From Acidimicrobiia bacterium (lineage in GTDB: Bacteria; Actinomycetota; Acidimicrobiia; IMCC26256; PALSA-610): a stretch of DNA of 64,000 nucleotides. Shown one piece after another: positions 25,329 through 34,026 of the stretch; the stretch's first letter is position 1; each line of letters starts with the position of its first letter. The stretch lies in assembly GCA_036271555.1 (NCBI GenBank), contig DATBAK010000062.1:1-64000 (forward strand), read 5' to 3'. The notes under the pieces are model-generated. The model did not search any database. It was given only the letters and a program-made list of their open reading frames with translations, and had not been told where the DNA came from. Position numbers and translations under genes: made by a program.

Positions 25329-26971
25329 AGGTTCGTCTCCCCCGCCACGTCGAGACCGCTCGCGATCCCGATGCCGCGCATCCGCACGAGCGTGGGACGG
25401 CGCGCCATCAGCGCCACGAGCGGGTGCATGAAGCAGAACGCGAGAACGAGGTCGATCGCGGTCGAGATCCCGAGGAAGTACGCGAAGCCGCGCACCGAGC
25501 CGACCGCGAGCAGATACAGCACACCCGCACCGATCAGCGAGACGAGGTCGGCCGCGACGATCGTGCGGAAGGCGCGCCGGAAGCCGGTGTCGAGCGACGA
25601 GCGGATCGTCTTGCCCGTGCGCACTTCGTCCTTTAATCGCTCGAAATAGACGACGTACGAGTCGACGGTGACACCGACCGACACGATGATGCCCGTCACC
25701 CCCGCGAGCGTGAGCGTCAGGCCCTGCGCGTGCCCGAGATAGCTCACGAGCGCGAAGAAGATCATGCCGGTGAGGCCGAGACCGAGCCACACGACGAGAC
25801 CGAGCAGCCGGTAGAAGAAGATCATGTAGAGCGCGACGAGCCCGAGGCCGATGAGGCCCGCGGCGATGCCCGCCTTGAGCTGGTCCTTGCCGAGCTCGGG
25901 CGAGACGCTCTCGACGGTCTGCTGCTTCTGGTCGAACTGCACCGGCAGCGCGCCGTACTTCAGTGACAGCGCGAGGTCGCTCGCCTCACCCTGGCTGAAG
26001 CTCCCGGTGATCGAGACGGTCTTGCCCGTGATGTTGGGCTGGATCGTCGGCGCCGAGAGCACCACGCCGTCGAGGATGATCGCGACCTGCTTGCCGACAT
26101 CGGGCTGCGCGACCTGCGTGACGAAGTCGTCGCCGCGGAACGTGACCTCGACGGTCCAGCCGCCCTGGCTCGAGTCGTACAGGGGTCGCGCCGTCTTCAC
26201 GCGCCGGCCGTTCAGCAGCAGCGGCCCCACCGAGTAGCAGCCGGGGTTCGCGTCGTCGGATTTCGACGGGAGCACCGCGGGCTGGCTGTCCTTGAGCTGC
26301 GACGTCTTCGTGAGGAGCGACTTGCACGTGGTGCCCGGCGCGAGCGTCGACGTCGTCGTCGAGCCCGGCTTCGTCGTGGTGGTCGCCGCAGGCTTCGTCG
26401 TCGTCGTCGGCGCCGCGGTCGTGGTCGCGGCCGCCGCACTGCGCGTGTACGACACGGGTTTCAGGTCGAGCGTCTTGCCGAGCGCGCCCTTCTTCGCGGT
26501 GGTCGACGGCGAGCTGATCGCGGCCGTCGTCGTGGGCGCGCCGGTCGTCGTCGTGGTGCCCTTCGCGGTCGTGGTCGTCGCGCCCGCGACCGTGGTGGTC
26601 GTGCCCGTGCTGAGCGATTGCGAGAACGGGACGAAGCCCTGCACGACGCGGAACTCGAGCTGCGCGGTGCGTCCGATGAGCGAGAGCGCCTGGGTGCGGT
26701 TCCTCGCGCCGGGCAGGTTGATGACGATCGAGTTGCCCTGGCGGTTCACCTCGGGCTCGGCGACGCCGAGGGCGTCGACCCGGTTCGTGATGATCTGCAC
26801 CGCGGTGTCGAGCGTCGAGAGGTCGGAGCCCTTCACCGGGAAGAGGACGACGGAGATGCCGCCCTGGAGGTCGAGCCCGAGCTGGGGCCGGCTGTTCCCG
26901 AACAGCGTCCCGAAGAACGCCGCCACGATGAGGACGACGGTGAGGGCGAGGAGCCAGATCTGACGGCGCAC
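25325..26971 (-). CDS. secD: Protein-export membrane protein SecD with a Thr-rich insert
   Basis: 548 residues. Membrane helix 1 (LLALTVVLIVAAFFGTLFG) is followed by LGLDLQGGISVVL and P1-type strands (TAVQIITNRVDALGVAEPEV). The P1 region is interrupted by low-complexity Thr/Ala/Pro repeats (about 121-159 and 180-215). Then come a second periplasmic part (PTIQPNITGKTVSITGSFSQ), five helices with GVTVDSYVVYFERLKDE, and a C-terminus shared with RND proteins. GTG at 26971 is chosen because TGAGGT lies 5 bases upstream, at the yajC stop. It is the translocon motor partner of SecF. Confidence 0.95.
   Translation of the reverse strand: MRRQIWLLALTVVLIVAAFFGTLFGNSRPQLGLDLQGGISVVLFPVKGSDLSTLDTAVQIITNRVDALGVAEPEVNRQGNSIVINLPGARNRTQALSLIGRTAQLEFRVVQGFVPFSQSLSTGTTTTVAGATTTTAKGTTTTTGAPTTTAAISSPSTTAKKGALGKTLDLKPVSYTRSAAAATTTAAPTTTTKPAATTTTKPGSTTTSTLAPGTTCKSLLTKTSQLKDSQPAVLPSKSDDANPGCYSVGPLLLNGRRVKTARPLYDSSQGGWTVEVTFRGDDFVTQVAQPDVGKQVAIILDGVVLSAPTIQPNITGKTVSITGSFSQGEASDLALSLKYGALPVQFDQKQQTVESVSPELGKDQLKAGIAAGLIGLGLVALYMIFFYRLLGLVVWLGLGLTGMIFFALVSYLGHAQGLTLTLAGVTGIIVSVGVTVDSYVVYFERLKDEVRTGKTIRSSLDTGFRRAFRTIVAADLVSLIGAGVLYLLAVGSVRGFAYFLGISTAIDLVLAFCFMHPLVALMARRPTLVRMRGIGIASGLDVAGETNL
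26327..26611 (-). repeat. Low-complexity Thr/Ala/Pro coding repeat in secD
   Basis: Irregular repeats of Thr-rich tetrads (ATTTTAKGTTTTTGAPTTT and PTTTTKPAATTTTKP) encoded by ACC/ACG runs. They fall within the periplasmic P1 domain of SecD, after the strand segment AQLEFRVVQGF. A non-repetitive piece of about 20 residues separates the two repeat blocks. Confidence 0.85.
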
Positions 26972-26978
26972 GTGGACC

Positions 26979-27287
26979 TCAGTCGGACGTTTCGTCGGCC
27001 GACGTAGGGTCGGGCTCGGAAGGGCTCCCGATCCGCCGGCCGACCGCGCCCCGCGCGAAGTGGACGACGGTGCCGGGGGCGACCTCGAGGTCGAAGGAGT
27101 CCTGCTCCAGGCGGGTGATCCGCCCGAACAGGCCACCGGTGGTCATGATCTCGTCTCCCTCGGCGAGCTGGTTCTGGAGCGTCTCGACCGCCCGGAGCCG
27201 CCGACGGGGCAGCACGACGAACAACATGACGCAGGCCACGACGACCACGGCCAGGTAGAGGAAGGCAGCCACAGGACGGAAAATCAC
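26979..27287 (-). CDS. yajC: Preprotein translocase accessory subunit YajC
   Basis: 102 residues. One N-terminal membrane helix (AAFLYLAVVVVACVMLFVVL) is followed by the YajC soluble domain: LAEGDEIMTTGGLFGRITRL and DLEVAPGTVVHFARGAV. The C-terminal tail is acidic and Ser/Pro-rich. The stop is 7 bases before the secD start. It is the first gene of yajC-secD-secF. Confidence 0.93.
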   Translation of the reverse strand: MIFRPVAAFLYLAVVVVACVMLFVVLPRRRLRAVETLQNQLAEGDEIMTTGGLFGRITRLEQDSFDLEVAPGTVVHFARGAVGRRIGSPSEPDPTSADETSD

Positions 27288-27326
27288 CGACTTCGACGGC
27301 AGGAGTGCTGGAACCGGAGCGCGACG

Positions 27327-27332
27327 AGCCTA
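27327..27332 (-). promoter_or_regulatory. Possible -10 box for yajC-secD-secF
   Basis: TAGGCT on the minus strand lies 40 bases before the yajC GTG. The spacing would give a leader of about 33 bases. No clear -35 box is visible. Confidence 0.25.
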
Positions 27333-27391
27333 GCGCTTCGATCCGCCGCCGCTCCGGCGGCCCGGCGGTTCGCGCACGGGCGCGACCGGTA

Positions 27392-28108
27392 CTACGGGAC
27401 GTCGAAGACGAGGTCGTGATCGGCCTGGACCGCGGCTTCGAGGGCCGCGATGCGAGGGCCTCGGTTCATCTTCACCTGGCCCGCATAGGCCGGCCGGGGC
27501 AGCGCGGCCCAGCGCTCGGCCTCCTCGAGCGTGGCTTCGAGCACGCGCTCGGGCGGCACCACCGCGTCGAGGAAGCCCGCGTCGAGCGCCGCCTCGGGGT
27601 CGTAGATGCGCGCGCCCACCGTCGCCTGCTGGAAGTGCCGGCGGCTGAGCCGCTCCTCACCGAGCTCGGTCGCCCAACGCGGGAGCACCATGCCGAGCTG
27701 GGTCTCGATGAGGCCGATGCGGAACGCGCCGGCCGCGCCGACGCGGTAGTCGGCGCCGAGCATCAGCAGCGCGCCCGCCGCGATGCCGTGACCCGTGCAG
27801 GCGACGAGCACCGGCACCGGCGACGAGAAGAAGCGCGTGAACAGCGCGCCGCCCTCGGTCACGAGCCGGCCCGCTTCCTTCGGACCCGCGCGCATCACGG
27901 CGAGGTCGAAGCCGCCCGACAGCATCCCGGGCGTGCCGGTGACGACGAGCGCGCCGGGACCGTCGTCCCCGCTCTGCTCGACGCGATCGAGCGCGGCGCC
28001 GAGCCGCGCGAGCACGTCTGAGGACAGCGCGTTCGCCTTGCCGTGCGCGATCGTCGCAACGAGCGCCTTGCCGTGCACTTCCTCGGTCACGGGCGCGGCA
28101 TCGGCCAC
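27392..28108 (-). CDS. Enoyl-CoA hydratase/isomerase (crotonase) family protein
   Basis: 238 residues. The crotonase oxyanion-hole segments are visible as MLSGGFDLAVM and ACTGHGIAAGALLMLGADYRVG. The usual second catalytic Glu region reads GLIETQLGMVLP, so one acidic residue of the active site is present. Crotonases act on acyl-CoA thioesters in many ways; the substrate cannot be told from sequence. The start (GTG, with GGAGGCG upstream) lies 13 bases after ruvB, so it may be read with ruvCAB. Confidence 0.82.
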   Translation of the reverse strand: MADAAPVTEEVHGKALVATIAHGKANALSSDVLARLGAALDRVEQSGDDGPGALVVTGTPGMLSGGFDLAVMRAGPKEAGRLVTEGGALFTRFFSSPVPVLVACTGHGIAAGALLMLGADYRVGAAGAFRIGLIETQLGMVLPRWATELGEERLSRRHFQQATVGARIYDPEAALDAGFLDAVVPPERVLEATLEEAERWAALPRPAYAGQVKMNRGPRIAALEAAVQADHDLVFDVP

Positions 28109-28121
28109 GGGAACGCCTCCG

Positions 28122-29159
28122 CTATCGGTCGGGTCCGAACAGCCCGGGAGTCTCCCCGCCCGACCGTGCGATCGGCAACCCGACGTGTGCGAACGCGAGC
28201 GGTGTCGCCACGCGACCCCGAGGCGTGCGCAGGAGGAGCCCGCACTGCATGAGGAACGGCTCGTAGACGTCTTCGACCGTCTCCGGCTGCTCCCCCACCG
28301 CGACCGCGAGCGTGTTGAGCCCGACCGGCTGGCCGCCGAAGGTGCGGCACAACGCGCCGAGGATCGCGCGGTCGACCTTGTCGAGCCCGAGCCCGTCGAC
28401 TTCGAACAGCTCGAGCGCGGCGCGCGCCACGTCGAGCGAGACCGTGCCGTCGCCGTGCACCTCCGCGAAGTCGCGGACGCGCCGCAGGAGCCGGTTCGCG
28501 ATGCGCGGTGTACCGCGCGACCGCTGTGCGATCTCGCGTGCGCCTTCGGTGCCGATCTGCACTCCGAGGATCGTCGCCGACCGAGCCAGGATCGCGGCGA
28601 GGTCGTCCTCGCCGTAGTAGTCGAGCCGCGCGACGAAGCCGAAGCGGTCGCGCAGCGGTCCCGTGATGAGTCCCGTGCGCGTCGTCGCGCCGACGAGCGT
28701 GAACCGCGGGAGGTCGAGCCGGATCGACCGCGCGGTCGGGCCCTTGCCGATCACGATGTCGAGGTGGAAGTCCTCCATCGCGGGATAGAGCACTTCTTCG
28801 ACGGTGCGCGGCAGCCGGTGCACCTCGTCGATGAAGAGCACGTCGCCGTCGTCGAGGTTCGTGAGCACCGCGGCGAGGTCGCCGGCGCGCTCGAGCGCGG
28901 GTCCCGACGTCGGCTGCATGCGCGCGCCCATCTCGACCGCGACGATCCCCGCCAGCGAGGTCTTGCCGAGTCCGGGCGGACCCGCGAGCAGCAAGTGGTC
29001 GACGGCCTGACCGCGCGCCCGCGCCGCGCCGAGCATCGTCTCGAGCTGCTGCTTGAGCACCGGTTGCCCGACGAACTCCGAGAGCCGCTTCGGGCGCAGC
29101 GTCGCGTCGTCGGTCGCCTCGACTGGATCCTCCGCGGGATCGAGCAACTCGTCACGCAC
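28122..29159 (-). CDS. ruvB: Holliday junction branch migration ATPase RuvB
   Basis: 345 residues. Walker [13 protein letters not shown] (Lys66), Walker [11 protein letters not shown] (Asp111-Glu112), sensor 1 [20 protein letters not shown] and the C-terminal winged helix ([16 protein letters not shown]) are all present. It drives branch migration with RuvA. Its GTG lies inside the end of ruvA (8-base overlap). Confidence 0.97.
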   Translation of the reverse strand: MRDELLDPAEDPVEATDDATLRPKRLSEFVGQPVLKQQLETMLGAARARGQAVDHLLLAGPPGLGKTSLAGIVAVEMGARMQPTSGPALERAGDLAAVLTNLDDGDVLFIDEVHRLPRTVEEVLYPAMEDFHLDIVIGKGPTARSIRLDLPRFTLVGATTRTGLITGPLRDRFGFVARLDYYGEDDLAAILARSATILGVQIGTEGAREIAQRSRGTPRIANRLLRRVRDFAEVHGDGTVSLDVARAALELFEVDGLGLDKVDRAILGALCRTFGGQPVGLNTLAVAVGEQPETVEDVYEPFLMQCGLLLRTPRGRVATPLAFAHVGLPIARSGGETPGLFGPDR

Positions 29160-29742
29160 GGGCGGCCGGCCTCAACTGGCGTAAGGCCTCGCGCAGCAAC
29201 GTCTCGACCGGGGTTTCGTCGTCGAGGCCCGCGAGCACCTCGCGCACCTCGTCGGGCGAGTAGCCGAGCCCACCGAGCGCATCGCGCACCTCGGCGCGCG
29301 GTCCGGCCGCCACGACACCTTCGCCGAGATCCAAGTCGGGTACCGAGAGGCGCGCCTTGAGCTCGATGAGCAGGCGTTGCGCGGTGCGCTTGCCGACACC
29401 GGGCACGAGCACGAGCGCGTCGAGGTCGTCGGTCGCGAGCGCGCTGCGGAGCGCGTCGGGCGAGTGCACGCCGAGGATCGCGAGCGCGAGCTTCGGGCCG
29501 ACACCCGTCGCGTTGATGAGCGCTTCGAAGGTGTCGCGCTCGTCGCGCGTCGGAAAGCCGAAGAGCACCATCGCGTCCTCGCGCACGTGGAGGTGCGTGA
29601 AGAGAAACGTCTTGTCGCCGGGCGAGAGCGACATGAGCGCGCCGACCGGCACCGACGCCCGGTAGCCGACGCCGCCGACCTCGACGAGCACGTCGCCGGT
29701 CGGCGTGCGCTCGAGCACGGTGCCTCGAATCGAACCGATCAT
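29152..29742 (-). CDS. ruvA: Holliday junction DNA-binding protein RuvA
   Basis: 196 residues. The OB-fold N-terminus ([20 protein letters not shown]), tandem helix-hairpin-helix region ([17 protein letters not shown] and [20 protein letters not shown]) and the small C-terminal domain that contacts RuvB ([20 protein letters not shown]) are clear. The ATG overlaps the ruvC stop (ATGA). Confidence 0.97.
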   Translation of the reverse strand: MIGSIRGTVLERTPTGDVLVEVGGVGYRASVPVGALMSLSPGDKTFLFTHLHVREDAMVLFGFPTRDERDTFEALINATGVGPKLALAILGVHSPDALRSALATDDLDALVLVPGVGKRTAQRLLIELKARLSVPDLDLGEGVVAAGPRAEVRDALGGLGYSPDEVREVLAGLDDETPVETLLREALRQLRPAARA

Positions 29743-30326
29743 CGTTCCGCCTTCTGCTGCGCGCGGTTGATCGCAGCCTGAAGCCGCGACGACGCCGCAG
29801 CCGCGGGATGCGCGTCGCGCTCGCGATCGAAGCGCGCGCGCCACGAATGACACAGCGCGAGCGCGAGCGCGTCGGCCGCGTCGGGAGGCTTCGGCGTGCT
29901 CGCGAGATCGAGCAGGCGCGTCACCATCGTCTGCACCGCGAGCTTGTCGGCCGCGCCGTCGCCCGTGACCGCGAGCTTCACCTCGTTCGGGCTGTACTGC
30001 ACGACCGGCAGGCCGGCGCGCGCCGCGACCGCGAGCGCGAGGCCGCTCGCCTGCCCCACCGAGATCGCGGTGCGCGCGTTGACCTGGAACAGCACGCGCT
30101 CGACCGCGACCGCGCTGGGCGTGAGCTCGCGCACCAACGACTCGAGGTCGGCTTCGAGGGCCGCGAGCCGCTCGGGCAGCGGCCACTGCGGATCGGTGCG
30201 CAGCACGCCGTACGCGACCGCGCGCAGCTGCGATGCCGGGCCGATCACCGCGCCGTAGCCACAGCGCGACAGGCCGGGGTCGATGCCGAGGATCGGGCCC
30301 TCCGGCGAGCCCTCCGAGGCGAACAC
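29739..30326 (-). CDS. ruvC: Crossover junction endodeoxyribonuclease RuvC
   Basis: 195 residues. The acidic catalytic set is visible: Asp in ILGIDPGLSRCGYG, Glu in AVAVERVLFQVN and the C-terminal PPDAADALALALCH. It resolves Holliday junctions delivered by RuvAB. The GTG at 30326 is preceded by TAGGAT at a 7-base distance, suggesting a leaderless ruvCAB transcript. Confidence 0.97.
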   Translation of the reverse strand: MFASEGSPEGPILGIDPGLSRCGYGAVIGPASQLRAVAYGVLRTDPQWPLPERLAALEADLESLVRELTPSAVAVERVLFQVNARTAISVGQASGLALAVAARAGLPVVQYSPNEVKLAVTGDGAADKLAVQTMVTRLLDLASTPKPPDAADALALALCHSWRARFDRERDAHPAAAASSRLQAAINRAQQKAER

Positions 30327-30333
30327 GGGTTCG

Positions 30334-30339
30334 ATCCTA
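30334..30339 (-). promoter_or_regulatory. Putative -10 box of ruvCAB
   Basis: TAGGAT on the minus strand ends 7 bases before the ruvC GTG. No LexA-type palindrome was recognised beside it. Confidence 0.4.
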
Positions 30340-30353
30340 CGGTGCTCCGGTGC

Positions 30354-30377
30354 GCGCGCCGCGGACCGAGGGCGCGC
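30354..30377 (-). terminator. Hairpin between the GNAT gene and ruvC
   Basis: GCGCGCC (30354-30360) and GGCGCGC (30371-30377) form a 7-bp stem around a 10-base loop. It lies about 63 bases after the GNAT stop and just before the ruvC promoter. There is no U-tract. Confidence 0.3.
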
Positions 30378-30440
30378 CCGCCATCCGTTCGTCGCGAATG
30401 CGCAACTTCCAGAGGCCGGGCGAGGAGCGGGCGTGGGGCG

Positions 30441-30920
30441 TCAGGTTCGGTAGTCGAAGTCCCATTCGACGACGTCGAGCGACGGCCGGGTACCGCCCGC
30501 GGCCGCGTAGAGCGCCATCGCGGGTCGGTTCGACTCGTTCGTCAGCACGAAGCCCTCGGGGATACCGCGGTCGCGCGCGATCTCCACGACGGCGTCGAGC
30601 AGCGCGCGGCCGACGCCGCGACGACGGTGCTCCCGATCGACGCCGATCTCGTAGACGATCAGCATGCGCGCGAAGGAGTGGCGGTGGCGCAGCTCGTTCG
30701 CGACGACGAAGCCGAGGGGCGGCGCATCGCTCGCGTCCTCGTCGAACGCGATCAGCAGGTGCGTGTGATCGTCGGCGAGGAACGCCGACGCGTCGTCCGG
30801 CGGGAGCGGCGACTCCGATTCGTCTTCGCCGTCCTCGGCGTAGCGCGTCCCGTCGTTCGCGAGCGTCGTCAGCATCGCCTCGTCCCCGCGCTCGAGGCGC
30901 CGGATCGCGAAGTCGCGCAC
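30441..30920 (-). CDS. GNAT-family N-acetyltransferase
   Basis: 159 residues. The acetyl-CoA loop is seen in EIGVDREHRRRGVGRALLD, followed by a helix and the motif B region (GFVLTNESNRPAMALYAAAGG). The N-terminal half has an acidic insertion (EDGEDESESPLPPDD). The substrate is unknown. It starts 3 bases after the coxG stop, so it is probably the last gene of the cox-like operon. Confidence 0.85.
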   Translation of the reverse strand: MRDFAIRRLERGDEAMLTTLANDGTRYAEDGEDESESPLPPDDASAFLADDHTHLLIAFDEDASDAPPLGFVVANELRHRHSFARMLIVYEIGVDREHRRRGVGRALLDAVVEIARDRGIPEGFVLTNESNRPAMALYAAAGGTRPSLDVVEWDFDYRT

Positions 30921-30923
30921 GGG

Positions 30924-31655
30924 TCAGGCGCGGCGGCGCTTGCGGCGGCGGCGTCCCCGCAGGAGCACCAACGCGACGATCACGCCGATCGCAACGGGCA
31001 CGAGCCGGCGACCGACGGGCGCGCCCGCGGTCGCGAGCAGGTCGACGGGCTCGACCTCGGCGCTCTCGATGCGGCGCGGCCCCGTGCTCTGGGGGGAGGG
31101 GGACGGCGCAGTCGCGGTGTCGGGCGCAGCGAACGTCGACGTGCCCACGACCGTCGGCGCGGGCCCGGGCGCGGGCTCCGGCGCCGCGGGCGCGCCGGCA
31201 CTCGCACCGTCGCCGCTCAGCACGTCGGTCTCGAGCCGCGCGACGAACTGGCCGAGCAGCTTCGCCGACACGTCGGCGAGCACGCCCCGTCCGAACTGCG
31301 CGACCTTGCCCGTGATCGAGAGGTCGGTGTGCACCGACACGTCGGTGCCGGATTCGTCGCCCTCCATCGTCACGAGGATCTTCGCGGCCGCGTTCCCCTG
31401 CCCCCGCGTGTCGCGACCCGATGCGTCGATCAGAATGCGGCGCTGGGCCTCGTCGACCTCGGCGAGGCGCGCGGTGCCCTTGTACTGCGCGGTGATCGGT
31501 CCGACCTTCACCTTCACGACGCCGCGGAACTCGTCGCCGTCGATCTCCTCGAGCTGCGCGCCGGGCAGACAGGGTGCGATGCGCTCGATGTCGAGCAGCA
31601 CCTTCCAGGTCTCGGCGAGCGGGGTGCTCACGTGGAATCGGTCGCTGATCTCCAT
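30924..31655 (-). CDS. coxG: CoxG-like SRPBCC protein with C-terminal membrane anchor
   Basis: 243 residues. The first about 150 match the CO-dehydrogenase subunit G (CoxG/SRPBCC) family: STPLAETWKVLLDIERIAPC, LPGAQLEEIDGDEFRGVVKV and GRGVLADVSAKLLGQFV. A Pro/Ala linker leads to a membrane helix (about 222-235) and an Arg/Lys-rich end, fitting the reported role of CoxG in membrane recruitment. The ATG at 31655 has GGAGG upstream and lies inside the previous gene's end (28-base overlap). Confidence 0.85.
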   Translation of the reverse strand: MEISDRFHVSTPLAETWKVLLDIERIAPCLPGAQLEEIDGDEFRGVVKVKVGPITAQYKGTARLAEVDEAQRRILIDASGRDTRGQGNAAAKILVTMEGDESGTDVSVHTDLSITGKVAQFGRGVLADVSAKLLGQFVARLETDVLSGDGASAGAPAAPEPAPGPAPTVVGTSTFAAPDTATAPSPSPQSTGPRRIESAEVEPVDLLATAGAPVGRRLVPVAIGVIVALVLLRGRRRRKRRRA

Positions 31656-32242
31656 CGGGCCTCCAGGGCGGCGAGGTCGTGTGGGGTGTCCACGTCGGTC
31701 GGCTCGCCGGTGCCGTCGCACGGCACCTCGACGACGGGGTGCCGGCGCATCAGCACGCGTGCCCCTTCGTCGCCCTCGAGCCCGAGGGCCTCGTCCCAGT
31801 GGTCCCGGGCGAGCAGCACGGGGTTCCCGCGAACCCCTGCGTACGTCGCGACCGCGAGCCGGGCGCCCGCATCGTACGCGTCGCCGACCCGCCGGTACGC
31901 CTCCGGGCCGACCGCGGGCTGGTCGCCGAGCCCGATCACGACGCCGTCGACCTCGGCGCGGTCGACGAGCGTGCGCAACGCGGTGACGAGACTCGACGCG
32001 ATCCCGGACTCCCACCGTGCGTTGCGGGCGACGAGCTCGTCGCCACCGTCCTTCACATCCCCGGCCGCGAGCACCGCGTCGGCCTCGCGCCCGACCACGA
32101 CGACGACCGGCGCCAGCCCCGACGCGCGCACCGCGTCGAGCGCCCACGCCACGACCGCGCGCCCGCCGAGCGGTGCCGCGAGCTTGTGGTCCGAGCCGTA
32201 CCGCGAACCTGCACCGGCCGCGAGCAGGGCGACCGCGATCAA
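31628..32242 (-). CDS. MobA-like nucleotidyltransferase (molybdenum-cofactor cytidylyltransferase type)
   Basis: 204 residues. The nucleotide-binding start is LLAAGAGSRYGSDHKLAAPLGG. A later GLGDQPAVGPEAYRRV segment and a Mg-binding tail (EPTDVDTPHDLAAL) are typical of MocA/MobA-like enzymes that finish the molybdopterin cofactor of xanthine-oxidase-family hydroxylases. Its ATG overlaps the coxM stop (ATGA). This supports a molybdoenzyme role for the cluster even though the molybdenum subunit gene itself is missing here. Confidence 0.82.
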   Translation of the reverse strand: MIAVALLAAGAGSRYGSDHKLAAPLGGRAVVAWALDAVRASGLAPVVVVVGREADAVLAAGDVKDGGDELVARNARWESGIASSLVTALRTLVDRAEVDGVVIGLGDQPAVGPEAYRRVGDAYDAGARLAVATYAGVRGNPVLLARDHWDEALGLEGDEGARVLMRRHPVVEVPCDGTGEPTDVDTPHDLAALEARWRSATDST

Positions 32243-33060
32243 GCCGAGGCTTCGAGGGCGCGGCGTACCAACACGCGCGCGAGATGCCGCCGGTACTCGA
32301 CCGACGCGTTGAGATCGGCGGACGGCTCGGTGCCCTCGTCGGCGTGCTCGGACGCGTCGGTGACCGACGCGCCCTGCGCGAGCGCGTCCTCGACACCGCG
32401 AGCGCGCAACGGCGTCGAACCCATGTTCACGAGCCCGATGCGCGCGCCGCCGTCGCCGCGCACCGCGAGCGCGCCGACGATCGCCCAGTCCTGCGCGCGG
32501 CGGTTGAACTTCTGGTACGAGAACCCGTTGCGGCCCGTCGCGCGCACGCGGATCTCGACGAGCAGCTCGTCGGGCGCGAGCGCGGTCTCGAGAAATCCCT
32601 GGAAGAAGTCGGACGCGGGCACGACCCGGTCGCCGCCCGGACCGCGCACGACGAACTCCGCGTCGAGCGCGAGCAACGCGGCCGGCAGATCCGACGCGGG
32701 ATCGCCGTGTGCGACCGAGCCGCCGATCGTGCCGCGGTGGCGCACCTGGTTGTCGCCCACCTGCGCGGCGACGGCCTGGAGCGCGCCGCAGTGCTGCGCG
32801 AGCGTGGCGTCGACCTCGAGGTCGCGGTGGCGCGTGAGCGCGCCGATCTTCACGACGTCGCCGTCGACCCGGATGTACGACAGATCGCGCACGCGGCCGA
32901 CGTCGACGAGCACCGTCGGCGTCGCGAGCCGCAGCTTCATCAGCGGCAGCAACGACATGCCGCCGGCGAGGAACTTCGCGTCCTCACCGTGCTCCGCGAT
33001 CAGCGCCAGCGCCTCGTCGGCCGACGCGGCGCGCACGTAGTCGAACGGCGCGGGGATCAC
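32239..33060 (-). CDS. coxM: FAD-binding medium subunit of a CO-dehydrogenase/xanthine-oxidase-type enzyme
   Basis: 273 residues. FAD-binding motifs [17 protein letters not shown] and [16 protein letters not shown] are characteristic of CoxM-type subunits. The C-terminal CO_deh_flav_C part (about 165-270) follows. The GTG at 33060 overlaps the coxS stop (GTGA). It passes electrons between the 2Fe-2S subunit and an acceptor. True CO oxidation cannot be inferred without the large subunit. Confidence 0.9.
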   Translation of the reverse strand: MIPAPFDYVRAASADEALALIAEHGEDAKFLAGGMSLLPLMKLRLATPTVLVDVGRVRDLSYIRVDGDVVKIGALTRHRDLEVDATLAQHCGALQAVAAQVGDNQVRHRGTIGGSVAHGDPASDLPAALLALDAEFVVRGPGGDRVVPASDFFQGFLETALAPDELLVEIRVRATGRNGFSYQKFNRRAQDWAIVGALAVRGDGGARIGLVNMGSTPLRARGVEDALAQGASVTDASEHADEGTEPSADLNASVEYRRHLARVLVRRALEASA

Positions 33061-33530
33061 TGCGACACCTTCGCGGCCTCGGCCGCGGCGAGCACGGCCT
33101 TCACGATGTTGTGGTAGCCGGTGCAGCGGCAGAGGTTTCCTTCGAGCCCTTCGCGCACGTCGCGCTCGTTCAGGTCGGGGTGCTCGGCGACGAGCGACAC
33201 CGACGCCATCACCATGCCCGCGGTGCAGAACCCGCACTGCAATCCGTGGTTCTCCTGGAACGCCTGCTGCATCGGGTGCAGCTCACCGCCCGCACCCGCG
33301 AGCCCCTCGATCGTCGTGATCGCGGCGCCGTCGGCCTGCGCGGCGAGCATCGTGCAGCTCTTCACCGACTCGCCGTCGACGAGCACCGTGCACGCGCCGC
33401 ACGACGACGTGTCGCAACCGACCTTCGTGCCCGTGAGCGCGCACGGCTCCCGCAGGAAGTGCACGAGCAGCGTGCGCGGCTCGACCTCGTACGCCTGCGG
33501 TCGGCCGTTCACCGTCATCGCGATCCGCAT
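33057..33530 (-). CDS. coxS: 2Fe-2S small subunit of a CO-dehydrogenase/xanthine-oxidase-type enzyme
   Basis: 157 residues with two 2Fe-2S domains. The plant-ferredoxin cluster ligands are Cys39, Cys44, Cys47 and Cys59 ([14 protein letters not shown]). The second cluster has [10 protein letters not shown] and [11 protein letters not shown]. It is the first gene of coxS-coxM-MobA-like-coxG-GNAT. A large molybdopterin subunit is absent between it and the upstream peroxiredoxin gene (36-base gap). Confidence 0.92.
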   Translation of the reverse strand: MRIAMTVNGRPQAYEVEPRTLLVHFLREPCALTGTKVGCDTSSCGACTVLVDGESVKSCTMLAAQADGAAITTIEGLAGAGGELHPMQQAFQENHGLQCGFCTAGMVMASVSLVAEHPDLNERDVREGLEGNLCRCTGYHNIVKAVLAAAEAAKVSQ

Positions 33531-33567
33531 GTGCCCCCGATCCCCAGTCCTCGATCCGGAAGAGATG

Positions 33568-34026
33568 TCAGATGCCCTGCAGGATGCCGGCGAGCTTGCC
33601 GGCCTTCTCGAAGGTCGCCCCGATGAGCTTCTTGTCCGTGTGGCGGACGACGCCTTCGCCGTCGATCACGTAGACCGCGCGCCGGATGCCGATCACCGGC
33701 GCTGCGCATCCGTACTCGCGCGCGACCACCCGATCGGTGTCGGCGAGCAGCGGGAACTGCAGGTTCCGCTTCTGCGCCCAACGCTCGTGACTGTCGACGT
33801 CCTGCGGCGAGATGCCGAGCAACACCGCCTGCACGCCTTCGAACACCGCGAACTCGTCGCGATACGAGCACATCTGGCGCGTGCAGCCCGGCGTGTCGTC
33901 GCCGGGATAGAACGCGAGCACGACCTTCTGCCCGCGGTACTCCGACAGCGTGTAGTCGCGCCGAACGCCGTTCTCGATGCCGGGCAGCGTGAAATCGGGC
34001 GCGGCCTCACCGACGTCGGCACTCAT
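33568..34026 (-). CDS. bcp: Thiol peroxidase, PrxQ/BCP-type peroxiredoxin
   Basis: 152 residues. The peroxidatic Cys48 in [11 protein letters not shown] and a resolving Cys53 five residues later are the PrxQ/BCP signature. The N-terminus ([15 protein letters not shown]) and the C-terminal [16 protein letters not shown] are typical. It reduces hydroperoxides with thioredoxin-type donors. The ATG overlaps the yebC stop (ATGA); the following coxS gene is 37 bases away. Confidence 0.94.
   Translation of the reverse strand: MSADVGEAAPDFTLPGIENGVRRDYTLSEYRGQKVVLAFYPGDDTPGCTRQMCSYRDEFAVFEGVQAVLLGISPQDVDSHERWAQKRNLQFPLLADTDRVVAREYGCAAPVIGIRRAVYVIDGEGVVRHTDKKLIGATFEKAGKLAGILQGI

Noticed and set aside
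30328-30345. tRNA-like GGTTCGATCC stretch
   Set aside because: It is the promoter/start region of ruvC; no acceptor or anticodon stems can be formed around it.
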